Positions 1 to 6,741 of a stretch of 10,071 nucleotides of DNA are shown one piece after another. The notes under the pieces were generated by a model. That model saw only the letters and a list, made by a program, of their open reading frames with translations, made no database searches and had not been told where the DNA came from. The stretch spans positions 1-10,071 of the forward strand of contig CAADTZ010000002.1 of assembly GCA_900752015.1 (NCBI GenBank), in the 5' to 3' direction. The position numbers and the translations under genes are program-made. Positions within the stretch are counted from its first letter, which is position 1. Every line of letters begins with the position of its first letter. Source of the stretch: an uncultured Collinsella sp. GTDB lineage: Bacteria; Actinomycetota; Coriobacteriia; Coriobacteriales; Coriobacteriaceae.

Positions 1-19
1 ATTTGAGACAAGGTGACGT

Positions 20-55
20 GAAACGAAAGGGCGCTGACCTTCTGGTCGCGCCCTT
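20..55 (-). terminator. Probable rho-independent terminator downstream of queA
   Basis: An inverted repeat AAGGGCGC (27-34) / GCGCCCTT (48-55) encloses a second pairing GACC (36-39) / GGTC (44-47), with one unpaired T at 35 and a TTCT loop. Read on the minus strand, the stem is followed by TCGTTTC, so the tail is T-rich but interrupted; on the plus strand there is no T-tract. It lies about 75 bases past the queA stop and would end minus-strand transcripts coming from queA. The imperfect tail keeps the confidence moderate. Confidence 0.55.
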
Positions 56-102
56 GAAGTTGAACGTCAGATTGTCCAAATGCGGCCCGCGCAGCGTCGA
101 CC

Positions 103-131
103 GGTTACGGCGTTTGTAAAACGCCGTAACC
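103..131. repeat. Perfect 13-bp inverted repeat at the queA stop codon
   Basis: GGTTACGGCGTTT (103-115) pairs perfectly with AAACGCCGTAACC (119-131) around a 3-base loop. The outermost base pair overlaps the queA stop codon (131-133). Neither strand has a T-tract after the stem, so it is not a textbook terminator. It may protect the mRNA 3' end, or act with the second hairpin at 27-55 to end the queA transcript. Confidence 0.6.
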
Positions 132-1342
132 TACAAGATGAGCATCGCGTCGCCAAAGCTGAAGAAGCGATAACGTTCTTCGATGGCAGCGGCGTAGGCA
201 TCCATGATCTGGTCGCGGGTGGCAAGCGCGCTTACGAGCATCATGAGCGTGGAGCGCGGCACATGGAAGTTCGTGATCAGCGCATCGACCACGTGATAGG
301 TCGAGCCGGGCATGAGGTAAAGCTGCGTCGTGGCGTTCTCGCGCACCACGATGTCACCGCGGCCAAGCGTATCGGCCCCGTCCTCGCGGCCCTCAAAATA
401 GCGCGCCGTCACTGCCGGATCGGACACCGACGCATCGGCATCAAACGCACTCTCGAGCGAGCGCACTGCGGTGGTACCGACAGCAATCACGCGATGCCCC
501 TCGGCCTTAGCCTTATGCACGGCGTCGACAACCTCCTGCGACACGTGGTAGCGCTCGGTGTGCATCACGTGCTGCGTGGGGTCGTCCTCCTCCACCAGAC
601 GGAAGGTATCGATACCCACCTCGAGCTCGACGGCGGCAAACTTGGCACCCTTGGCCTCGATAGCGGCCATGAGCTCGGGCGTGAAGTGCAAACCCGCCGT
701 GGGAGCAGCGGCCGAGTGCTCCTCCTTCATGGCGTACACGGTCTGATACTTCTCGGGATCGCCCTCGTAATCGGTAATGTAGGGCGGCAGCGGCACGTGG
801 CCGGCAGCATGGATGGCCTCGTCGAGCGTGCGCGAATCGCCGGCGGCATTGCAACCGGCCGGCTCAAAACGCACCAGGCGGCCGCCGCGGCTATCGGTGA
901 CAAAGTCGACAACCTCGGCCGTCAGCACCACGGGAGCCCCCTCGGGCGCATGGGCGCCACCGGCGCGATACTCAATATGAGCACCGGGCTTCAGGCGCTT
1001 GCCCGGCTTGACCAAGCACTCCCAAACATGGCCCAGCGGATCCACGTCCTCGCGGCGCTTGAGCAACAGGGTCTCGACCACGCCACCCGAGCCGGCTTTG
1101 CGACCGATCAGGCGAGCCGGCATCACGCGCGTCCGGTTGATGACGAGCACGTCGCCCGGTTCGATATAGTCGATGATGTCGCGGAAGATGCGGTGCTCAA
1201 CGGTACCGCCGTGCTTCAGCGGCGTTCCCACCTGGGAGCCCTTGCGATCCACCACCAGCAGGCGGCAGGAGTCGCGCGGCTCGGCAGGAGCCTGGGCGAT
1301 CAGTTCCTCAGGAAGGTTGTAGTCAAAATCATCGGTACGCAT
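131..1342 (-). CDS. queA: S-adenosylmethionine:tRNA ribosyltransferase-isomerase QueA
   Basis: QueA acts late in queuosine synthesis: it transfers and isomerises the ribosyl part of S-adenosylmethionine onto preQ1 at position 34 of tRNAs with GUN anticodons, giving epoxyqueuosine. The 403-residue protein is near full length for the family. Visible family segments are FDYNLPEELIAQ (6-17), GHVPLPPYI (181-189), YQTVYA (199-204), AAPTAGLHFTPELM (212-225), GTTAVRSLES (289-298) and VVDALITNFHVPRSTLMMLV (351-370). The usual LHVGxGTF stretch is LEVGIDTF here (240-247), a local variation. I start at the ATG at 1342 because AGAGG lies 5 bases upstream and the N-terminus then matches other QueA proteins; an in-frame GTG at 1357 would add five residues. 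It is GC-rich, unlike the arginine genes next to it. It has its own leader with a strong hairpin (1361-1391). The next enzyme of the pathway, QueH, is also in this window (7459-8034). Confidence 0.97.
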   Translation of the reverse strand: MRTDDFDYNLPEELIAQAPAEPRDSCRLLVVDRKGSQVGTPLKHGGTVEHRIFRDIIDYIEPGDVLVINRTRVMPARLIGRKAGSGGVVETLLLKRREDVDPLGHVWECLVKPGKRLKPGAHIEYRAGGAHAPEGAPVVLTAEVVDFVTDSRGGRLVRFEPAGCNAAGDSRTLDEAIHAAGHVPLPPYITDYEGDPEKYQTVYAMKEEHSAAAPTAGLHFTPELMAAIEAKGAKFAAVELEVGIDTFRLVEEDDPTQHVMHTERYHVSQEVVDAVHKAKAEGHRVIAVGTTAVRSLESAFDADASVSDPAVTARYFEGREDGADTLGRGDIVVRENATTQLYLMPGSTYHVVDALITNFHVPRSTLMMLVSALATRDQIMDAYAAAIEERYRFFSFGDAMLIL

Positions 1343-1347
1343 CTTTG

Positions 1348-1352
1348 CCTCT
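1348..1352 (-). promoter_or_regulatory. Ribosome binding site of queA
   Basis: AGAGG on the minus strand, 5 bases before the ATG at 1342. It lies inside the longer reading that would begin at the GTG at 1357, and so favours the internal ATG as the true start. Confidence 0.6.
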
Positions 1353-1360
1353 TTCACAAA

Positions 1361-1391
1361 GCGCGTCAGTCGAAAAAATCGACTGACGCGC
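1361..1391. repeat. Perfect 13-bp inverted repeat between arcB and queA
   Basis: GCGCGTCAGTCGA (1361-1373) pairs perfectly with TCGACTGACGCGC (1379-1391) around five bases that are all A on the plus strand and all T on the minus strand. Read on the minus strand the stem is followed only by TTTG, so it is at best a weak terminator for the arc operon. It could also be a structured queA leader, because it ends about 10 bases before the queA ribosome binding site. The rest of the gap (1392-1476) contains a weaker pairing, GTTGAGA (1422-1428) with TCTCAAC (1464-1470), and an AT-rich stretch near 1430-1440 that could hold a queA -10 element; I see no convincing -35. Confidence 0.55.
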
Positions 1392-1476
1392 GCATCATTC
1401 TCCCCTGTATCCTATCAGCTTGTTGAGAGAAATATAGTATGGCAAACAGATTTGCGACTGTTTTCTCAACGCCCCG

Positions 1477-2487
1477 CTACTTAAGCGTTGCGTACATCAC
1501 CGCCTTAATCGTATGCATGCGATTCTCCGCTTCTTGGAAAACACGAGACTTATCGGACTCAAAAACCTCGTCCGTAACTTCCATTTCGGTGACTCCAAAC
1601 TTCTCAGCAATTTCGGCACCAACAGTAGTATTAGTATCGTGGAAGCTCGGAAGGCAGTGGAGGAAAATCGTCTCGGGCTTTGCCATAGACATCACCTCAG
1701 CGGTCACACGATACGGCGACATGAGCTTAATGCGGCTTTCCCACAGCTCTGCGGGCTGACCCATGCCAACCCAAACATCCGTGTAAATTACATCGGCATC
1801 ACGAGCGCCTTCCTCAATATCCTCTGTAATGGTAATCGTCGATCCATGCTCGGCCGCAATACGACTACATTCTGCAAGGAGTTCAGGATCATAGGATGTA
1901 GCCCCCTCCGAATTTCCCCCGATTGGGCCGCAAGAACAGTAGTTAATGTCGAGCTTAGCGCAAATAACCATGAGCGAATCGGCGACGTTTCCGGCCGCCT
2001 TACCAAAAAATGTAAGTTTCCTGCCCTTAATCTCTCCAAACTCTTCACGCATGGTCAGAATATCGGCAAGCACTTGAGTCGGGTGAAATTCAGTAGTCAG
2101 CCCATTCCAAACGGGAACCCCAGCTTTTGCAGCAAGCTCCTCAACCTTCGCCTGTTCAAAGCCGCGGTATTCAATTCCGTCATACATGCGGCCAAGGACG
2201 CGAGCCGTGTCCTCAATCGACTCCTTTTTGCCCATCTGGGACGAGCCCGGATCCAAATAAGTTACACCCATGCCAAGGTCAAGTGCACCAACTTCGAAGG
2301 CGCAGCGAGTACGCGTGGAAGTCTTCTCAAATAACAAAACAATATTCTTGCCTTCAAGGTATTTATGCGGAACACCGGCACGCTTCATGCTTTTGAAGTT
2401 AGCAGAAAGCTCAAGCAGATACTCAATCTCTTCCGTCGTATAATCAAGCAGCTTCAGAAAACTGCGCCCAGCGATATTAACACCCAT
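1477..2487 (-). CDS. arcB: Ornithine carbamoyltransferase (catabolic, ADI pathway)
   Basis: OTC interconverts citrulline plus phosphate with ornithine plus carbamoyl phosphate; in an ADI operon it runs in the direction of citrulline breakdown. In the 336-residue protein, the carbamoyl-phosphate motif STRTR is at 57-61, FHPTQ at 134-138, and the ornithine-side motif HCLPSFHD at 277-284. The DxxxSMG motif of OTC reads DVWVGMGQP (237-245), with Gly in place of the usual Ser. I start at the ATG at 2487, because AGGAG (2497-2501) sits 9 bases upstream; it directly abuts the alternative ATG at 2496, which would add three residues. It is the last gene of the arcD-arcA-arcB series, 32 bases after the deiminase stop. 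The family call is secure. The catabolic role comes from context, and the anabolic symbol argF could equally be applied. Confidence 0.95.
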   Translation of the reverse strand: MGVNIAGRSFLKLLDYTTEEIEYLLELSANFKSMKRAGVPHKYLEGKNIVLLFEKTSTRTRCAFEVGALDLGMGVTYLDPGSSQMGKKESIEDTARVLGRMYDGIEYRGFEQAKVEELAAKAGVPVWNGLTTEFHPTQVLADILTMREEFGEIKGRKLTFFGKAAGNVADSLMVICAKLDINYCSCGPIGGNSEGATSYDPELLAECSRIAAEHGSTITITEDIEEGARDADVIYTDVWVGMGQPAELWESRIKLMSPYRVTAEVMSMAKPETIFLHCLPSFHDTNTTVGAEIAEKFGVTEMEVTDEVFESDKSRVFQEAENRMHTIKAVMYATLK

Positions 2488-2496
2488 ATTCGCCAT

Positions 2497-2501
2497 CTCC
2501 T
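2497..2501 (-). promoter_or_regulatory. Ribosome binding site that decides the arcB start
   Basis: AGGAG on the minus strand lies 9 bases before the ATG at 2487 and directly abuts the ATG at 2496. Zero spacing is not workable for initiation, so the downstream ATG is preferred. Confidence 0.6.
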
Positions 2502-2519
2502 ATCACAGTGGATTTGCAA

Positions 2520-3764
2520 CTAAATATCTTCGCGCCAGAAGGGCATGCTCATGCAGCGCGGGCCGCCACGACCGCGGGACAGTTCCTCGGAGGGAACGAC
2601 CAAAAGTTCCAAACCGTTCTTGTAGAGCTCATCATTTGTGACAACATTGCGCTCGTAAACACAGACTTTACCAGGAGCAACGGCAAGAGTGTTCGACCCG
2701 TCGTTCCACTGCTCGCGAGACGCCTCAACCATATCGCCGGCACCGCACTCAATAAGCTGCACCTTCTCCACGCCAGTAGCCATTTCAAGAATATGCTCAA
2801 GCGTGTCATCAATCTCTTGAACAGCGACCATTCCCTCAGAGTCACCACGAGTCAGACGATAAACACGAAGGGTCTCAAAAATACCGGGATAAACTGTAAA
2901 CTTATCGAAATCCACCATGGTGCAAACGGTGTCAAGATGCATGTAAGCATAGCCGTTGGGGATTTTAATAGCGTAAACGGTATCGATCTCAGAATTCCCA
3001 GATCCCCAGAACAAATTCTTTGCAAGCTCCTCAATCGCAGCCGCCTCAGTTCGCTGGCTAATTCCAATAGCCAAGGTATGAGCGTTAATGTTAAGCACAT
3101 CACCGCCCTCGATATGCCAGGGATTCTTATGGTCGTACCAAATCGGAGTCCCTGCATAATCGGGATGGTATTTGAAAATCGCTTCATAGAAGGGCACTTC
3201 ACGATCTCGCTGTTTCCAATACATATGGTGAAGCAAAACGCCTTTGCCCACGGAAGCAAGAGGATCGCGAGAGAAATATGAACTCGGAAGAGGCTTCAAC
3301 ACCAAATCATCGGGCTTCGCATCCTCATTATCCATCATACTAAGCGTAGTCGAGACGCGAGGCAGCTCAAGGTCACGATAACGATACCCCCCCATAGCCT
3401 CAAGTACAAACTGATACGAATCTGAAATAGCGTCGAGCTTTTCACGAACAGCCTGCTCAAGCATAGGATTGACAATCCCGCTCTCAGCCATAAATGTATC
3501 GGTAAACTCAGCGCGAGCCGAGGGGCATGCATCCAGCGCTTCAGCAACGAGTTTCTCCATATAGAGAACCTCAACACCTTCGCTCCTCAGAAGATCCGCA
3601 AAGGCATCATGCTCCTTTTGAGCCACATCAAGATAGAAACAGTCGTGAATCCAGACATCCTCGAACTCTTCTGCCTTTACGTTCACAAGGTCACGACCGG
3701 GGCGGTGAAGCACAACTTTCTTGAGCTTACCAATCTCGCTGTGTACATTCAGTCCTTTAGACAT
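2520..3764 (-). CDS. arcA: Arginine deiminase
   Basis: This enzyme hydrolyses arginine to citrulline and ammonia, the first step of the cytoplasmic ADI pathway. The 414-residue protein is the normal length. All residues of the guanidine-modifying core are visible: FSRD with Asp167, HIEGGD (217-222) with Glu219 and Asp222, HLD with His276 and Asp278, and the nucleophile Cys404 in GGPRC near the C-terminus, which ends in FWREDI. The substrate-carboxylate arginines are present in WKQRDRE (183-189) and ISQRT (235-239), and the arginine five residues before the nucleophile (Arg399) is kept. One oddity is that the Asn six residues before the catalytic Asp in PxPNxxFTRD enzymes is Ser161. A GGAG lies 8 bases upstream of the ATG. 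It lies 28 bases after the arcD-like gene and is followed by OTC, so the three genes are very likely one operon. The general cluster role and the catalytic set make this the main ADI of the locus. Confidence 0.96.
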   Translation of the reverse strand: MSKGLNVHSEIGKLKKVVLHRPGRDLVNVKAEEFEDVWIHDCFYLDVAQKEHDAFADLLRSEGVEVLYMEKLVAEALDACPSARAEFTDTFMAESGIVNPMLEQAVREKLDAISDSYQFVLEAMGGYRYRDLELPRVSTTLSMMDNEDAKPDDLVLKPLPSSYFSRDPLASVGKGVLLHHMYWKQRDREVPFYEAIFKYHPDYAGTPIWYDHKNPWHIEGGDVLNINAHTLAIGISQRTEAAAIEELAKNLFWGSGNSEIDTVYAIKIPNGYAYMHLDTVCTMVDFDKFTVYPGIFETLRVYRLTRGDSEGMVAVQEIDDTLEHILEMATGVEKVQLIECGAGDMVEASREQWNDGSNTLAVAPGKVCVYERNVVTNDELYKNGLELLVVPSEELSRGRGGPRCMSMPFWREDI

Positions 3765-3792
3765 TCCTGTTACTCCATTTCAGCCATGAAAC

Positions 3793-5235
3793 CTACAGGG
3801 CAATAAGTCCCGAGATTGCTACGAATACGATATTGATGAGCGACACGACCAAGAAGAATTTCCAAACGGTCTTCCACCACTGGCCAAGCTTGATCTTACA
3901 CACGCCCAAACCCGCTACAAGAATGGCGCTAGTAGGACAGATCAAAGACATCGTCGCGCTACCCATGGAGAGAGCCCACACGGCAGCCTCGGGATTAAGG
4001 CCCATGAGTTCGGTCAAAGGTCCAAAAATGGGAGCGGTCAGTGCTGCAAGGCCAGATGAGCTGGGAACCAGAATCGCCAGGAGGTTCTCAACCGCATAAA
4101 GAAGCGTAGTAAAGAGAACCGCCGGGATGCCGCCCAGACCAGTAGCGAGCGCATTGAGGATGGTATCAATGATCATGCCGTCAGAGGCAATGACAAGGAT
4201 GCCACGCGCAAGTCCAACGACAATTGCCGAGAAAGCAAAGTCAGCGATACCCGCAACAAATTCCCGAGCGATGACGTCCTGACTAAAGCCCGCAATAACA
4301 CCAGCCAACAGGCCCATGGCCAAAAAGACCGCAGAAATCTCGTTCATATACCAGCCCTGGGTCACAAGTCCCCAGATGATAAGGCACATTCCAGCGATAA
4401 ATACCGCAAGCACGCCTTTTTGACGACCCGTAAATTCCGCGTCAAGGGCAGATTCATCGGCAGCGAACTCGACTTTCTTCGCGATATCATCCTCAAATGT
4501 GATCGATGACTCAGGGTTCTTCTTTACCCTTCGTGCATAGAGGACAACCCAAGTAATTGCAACGGCGGTCAAAACAACCCAGGCAATCATACGCAGCCAC
4601 AGCTGGGGGTTGCCCTGAATACCAAGAATACCTTGCGCAATGAGAACATTAAACGGATTAATCGTTGAGGCGATGTAACCCGTGCGCGCTCCAACGAACA
4701 CGACCATGAACGCCGTCATCGAGTCGAAGCCCATAGCCATCATAATTGGCATGAAGATCGCAAAGAACGGGAGAGTTTCTTCCGCCATGCCAAAGCTCGT
4801 TCCGCCCAATGCAAAGAGAACCATCGCAATAGGAATAATTAGAATGTCTTTGTTCTTAAAGCGGCGAACGACACGACCCATTCCGCTCGTGATAGCGCCC
4901 GTTTTAGTAATAACCTGAAACGAACCGCCCACAATCAAGATGAATGCAACGACCTCAATTGCCTCTTGTATACCGCGCGTTGGAGCCTGAAGAACATCGA
5001 AGACGCCTTGCCTGAGATCTACTTCATCCCCGGTTTCCTCGTCAATATATGTCTTTTCACTCTGCTCATACGTACCTGCGACAGTGACTTCACGACCGTT
5101 CACCTCCTGACGCTGATAGGACCCAGAGGGAACAATCCACGTGAGAACAGCGAAGATGACCATAAGTGCAAAGATGATCGCATATACGTGCGGGACCTTG
5201 AACTGCTTGATGCCTTTCGAACTTTCCGCTGCCAT
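3793..5235 (-). CDS. arcD: YfcC-type amino acid transporter, probable arginine/ornithine exchanger ArcD
   Basis: A 480-residue polytopic membrane protein of the YfcC / anaerobic C4-dicarboxylate carrier-like group. Members of this group encoded in ADI operons exchange arginine for ornithine. About 11 to 12 hydrophobic segments are visible, near residues 16-36, 93-110, 130-148, 155-180, 212-234, 273-293, 299-316, 327-349, 369-392, 416-443 and 457-479. Residues 40-75, after the first helix, are polar and probably extracytoplasmic, and a charged cytoplasmic-type linker spans 235-270. Family-like stretches include FGMAEETLPFF (148-158) and ILVPSSSGLAALT (388-400). The start has a strong GGAGGAG just upstream. 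It is first in the minus-strand series and is read from the shared region 5236-5488. The substrate is inferred from its arginine deiminase and OTC neighbours; citrulline/ornithine or another amino acid remains possible. Confidence 0.85.
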   Translation of the reverse strand: MAAESSKGIKQFKVPHVYAIIFALMVIFAVLTWIVPSGSYQRQEVNGREVTVAGTYEQSEKTYIDEETGDEVDLRQGVFDVLQAPTRGIQEAIEVVAFILIVGGSFQVITKTGAITSGMGRVVRRFKNKDILIIPIAMVLFALGGTSFGMAEETLPFFAIFMPIMMAMGFDSMTAFMVVFVGARTGYIASTINPFNVLIAQGILGIQGNPQLWLRMIAWVVLTAVAITWVVLYARRVKKNPESSITFEDDIAKKVEFAADESALDAEFTGRQKGVLAVFIAGMCLIIWGLVTQGWYMNEISAVFLAMGLLAGVIAGFSQDVIAREFVAGIADFAFSAIVVGLARGILVIASDGMIIDTILNALATGLGGIPAVLFTTLLYAVENLLAILVPSSSGLAALTAPIFGPLTELMGLNPEAAVWALSMGSATMSLICPTSAILVAGLGVCKIKLGQWWKTVWKFFLVVSLINIVFVAISGLIAL

Positions 5236-5354
5236 ATCTCCTCCTTCATTCCATTTCCCATCTATCCAGCTGGCACCATAAATGTATGAGGTTGCTCAGC
5301 GGTGGTCGGCCAACCATCGCCATCGTGTCGCTTTTCACCTATGAACGGCAGCTA

Positions 5355-5375
5355 AAGTGACGTTATTAATCAATC
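5355..5375. promoter_or_regulatory. Operator-like palindrome, site 1
   Basis: Half-sites AAGTGAC and ATCAATC flank a 7-base spacer GTTATTA. It matches site 2 at 17 of 21 positions, including six of the seven spacer bases, and its centre is 31 bp (about three helical turns) from that of site 2. The left half-site is degenerate, so this is the weaker of the pair. The conserved spacer suggests one protein binds both sites. The likeliest binder is the regulator encoded at 6742-7398, by proximity only. Confidence 0.5.
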
Positions 5376-5385
5376 TGATATTTAA

Positions 5386-5406
5386 AATTGATGTTATTTA
5401 TCAATT
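5386..5406. promoter_or_regulatory. Operator-like palindrome, site 2
   Basis: Perfect inverted repeat AATTGAT (5386-5392) / ATCAATT (5400-5406) around the spacer GTTATTT. It resembles an FNR site (TTGAT-N4-ATCAA) and an ARG box (TGA-N8-TCA), but the spacings are N7 and N9, so it fits neither consensus. Its centre is roughly 74 bases upstream of where transcription would begin if the -10 near 5458 is used. Confidence 0.55.
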
Positions 5407-5456
5407 ACATACGTCTTTTAACTTTTCCGCAACACAACAAGGAACCTGCCTTAGCC

Positions 5457-5467
5457 TTATATAAAAA
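5457..5467 (+). promoter_or_regulatory. Candidate -10 element of the second arginine deiminase gene
   Basis: TTATATAAAAA contains TATATA or TATAAA about 25 bases before the start codon. At 17 bases upstream only CAACAA or similar is present, not a -35 like TTGACA. The promoter would be weak alone and could depend on an activator at the upstream palindromes. Confidence 0.35.
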
Positions 5468-5488
5468 CCAGCAGGACAGGAGACAGAC

Positions 5489-6739
5489 ATGCAAGGCGTA
5501 CACATAACAAATGAAATCGGTCATTTAAAAGCCGTACTTGTCCATCGACCAGGAGCTGAAACACAAAACTACCCTGATGCCGACTTCGGCCAAGTTTTCT
5601 CCCTGCGAAAATGGAGCGGTCGTTTTGACCTCGACAAAGCAATATATGAGCACGATTCCATGGTTCAATTGCTTGAGAAGCATGGCGTAGAAACCATTGA
5701 AATTAGGGACCTTCTCGAAGACTCACTTGAAACTGAGCCCCAATCACTTAAATATTTTATTGATGACTACCTCCGTTGCAGTGGGGCAACAGGCAGAGAG
5801 TTCCTCGAGACAATAACCCAGCTGTTTGAGAACGCTAAGAACACCCAGGAATTAGTGAATATAGTACTCAACGGCATTCGCTTTGGAGACACTGAGCTAT
5901 GTTCAAACCAGTCGGAAACACTACAGGCGCTCGTGCACGAGCAATTTGACCCCGCCTCGCTCTTGGTCAATCCCCTCAACACGCTTTTTTTCACTCGTGA
6001 TCCTGCTGTGGTAGTCGGAGACGGCATCATACTAAATCATATGTATTGGCCTGAGCGTGATCGTGAGGTCGCCTTATACCGGCAGATATTCACCCACCAC
6101 AAGATCATGGGAGAAACCCCAGTATGTGATTTGAACAGGAGTAGTTACCATATCGAAGGCGGAGACATTCTTGTTATCAGTGCTAAGACAATATTAGTTG
6201 GAATCTCTGACCGAACTGAACCCGCCGCCGTCGAGTCACTTGCCAAAGAGCTCCTGACCTCAAATAAATTCCAGACCACCGAGCTAATTGCGATTCGAGT
6301 CCCCTCTGACGGGCTGCGCATCCACCTCGATACGTTCATAAGTAGAATTGATCACGACGCGTTCCTCATCGATCGTGAGATATGCAATGCCGTTGATGCA
6401 TACAGCATTCAACTAAAACGATCCGGAAAGGGCCTTACGATCACTCCTATCGATCGCACGATTCCGGAAATACTCTCTGCAGCCTGTTGCGAACCAATAA
6501 AAGTAATTGACTGCGGAGGCGGGAATCAAACCGCCTACGAAAGAGAGCGCCGGAACAACGCAACGTCTATCCTTGCGCTCTCGCCAGGAAAACTATGCGT
6601 ATATGAAGAAAATGTTTGGACCAACGAAGCGCTTGAGAAAGCAGGAATGGAATTATTCCCGTTATCCATTGACGAGCTCACCAAAGGCTATGGTGGCACA
6701 AACTGTCTATGCCTCCCTCTGTGGCGAGAGGATCTATAG
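5489..6739 (+). CDS. Second, diverged arginine deiminase-family protein
   Basis: A 416-residue paralogue of the deiminase at 2520-3764, divergently transcribed from it. The catalytic set is complete: FTRD with Asp171, HIEGGD (221-226), HLD with His279 and Asp281, and nucleophile Cys406 in GGTNC, with the same LWREDL-type C-terminus. Arginines of the substrate-carboxylate site appear in PERDRE (188-193) and ISDRT (239-243). Two positions differ from well-studied ADIs: the residue six before the catalytic Asp is Thr165 rather than Asn, and the one five before the nucleophile is Tyr401 rather than Arg, whereas the arc-operon enzyme keeps this Arg. It should hydrolyse a guanidino compound, most simply arginine to citrulline, but altered kinetics or substrate are plausible. 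AGGAGA precedes the ATG. Its stop is 2 bp before the regulator gene, so the two are probably co-transcribed. It is clearly AT-richer than the flanking queuosine and tRNA-ligase genes. Confidence 0.88.
   Translation: MQGVHITNEIGHLKAVLVHRPGAETQNYPDADFGQVFSLRKWSGRFDLDKAIYEHDSMVQLLEKHGVETIEIRDLLEDSLETEPQSLKYFIDDYLRCSGATGREFLETITQLFENAKNTQELVNIVLNGIRFGDTELCSNQSETLQALVHEQFDPASLLVNPLNTLFFTRDPAVVVGDGIILNHMYWPERDREVALYRQIFTHHKIMGETPVCDLNRSSYHIEGGDILVISAKTILVGISDRTEPAAVESLAKELLTSNKFQTTELIAIRVPSDGLRIHLDTFISRIDHDAFLIDREICNAVDAYSIQLKRSGKGLTITPIDRTIPEILSAACCEPIKVIDCGGGNQTAYERERRNNATSILALSPGKLCVYEENVWTNEALEKAGMELFPLSIDELTKGYGGTNCLCLPLWREDL
6726..6732 (+). promoter_or_regulatory. Ribosome binding site of the regulator, inside the deiminase gene
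   Basis: GAGAGGA lies within the last codons of the second deiminase gene and 9 bases before the ATG at 6742. It supports that start over the in-frame ATG at 6709 and suggests translational coupling of the pair. Confidence 0.55.
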
Positions 6740-6741
6740 CC

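Larger units (their letters stand above)
5236..5488. promoter_or_regulatory. Divergent control region between arcD and the second arginine deiminase gene
   Basis: This 253-bp gap separates the two divergent units and must hold promoters in both directions. Seen in it: the arcD ribosome binding site GGAGGAG (minus strand, about 5238-5246); an imperfect palindrome TGGTCGGCCAACCA (5303-5316); two matching 21-bp palindromic sites (5355-5375 and 5386-5406) in an AT-rich stretch; a possible -10 for the plus-strand gene (5457-5467); and its ribosome binding site AGGAGA (5478-5483). I find no convincing -35 hexamer in either direction, which would fit activator-dependent promoters. Confidence 0.75.

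Noticed and set aside
80..1426. A 448-codon plus-strand reading frame across queA
   Set aside because: It is antisense to queA over its length. The queA frame has clear family motifs and a good start; the antisense frame is open because of the GC-rich codon pattern and shows no recognisable domain.
1513..3281. Plus-strand frames of 273 and 257 codons over the OTC and arginine deiminase genes
   Set aside because: Both are antisense shadows of well-supported genes, with no ribosome binding site or domain of their own.
5386..5406. FNR or CRP-type (ArcR) binding site
   Set aside because: The half-sites TTGAT/ATCAA look FNR-like, but the spacer is 7 bases rather than 4, and the arms are not TGTGA/TCACA as for CRP/ArcR sites.
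5386..5406. ArgR (ARG box) site
   Set aside because: TGA and TCA are 9 bases apart rather than 8 and the arms lack the TGAAT/ATTCA pattern. ArgR stays possible but unsupported.
6709..6741. Upstream ATG at 6709 as the regulator start
   Set aside because: It would overlap the deiminase gene by 31 bases and add 11 residues before the HTH domain; the ATG at 6742 has a properly placed ribosome binding site.
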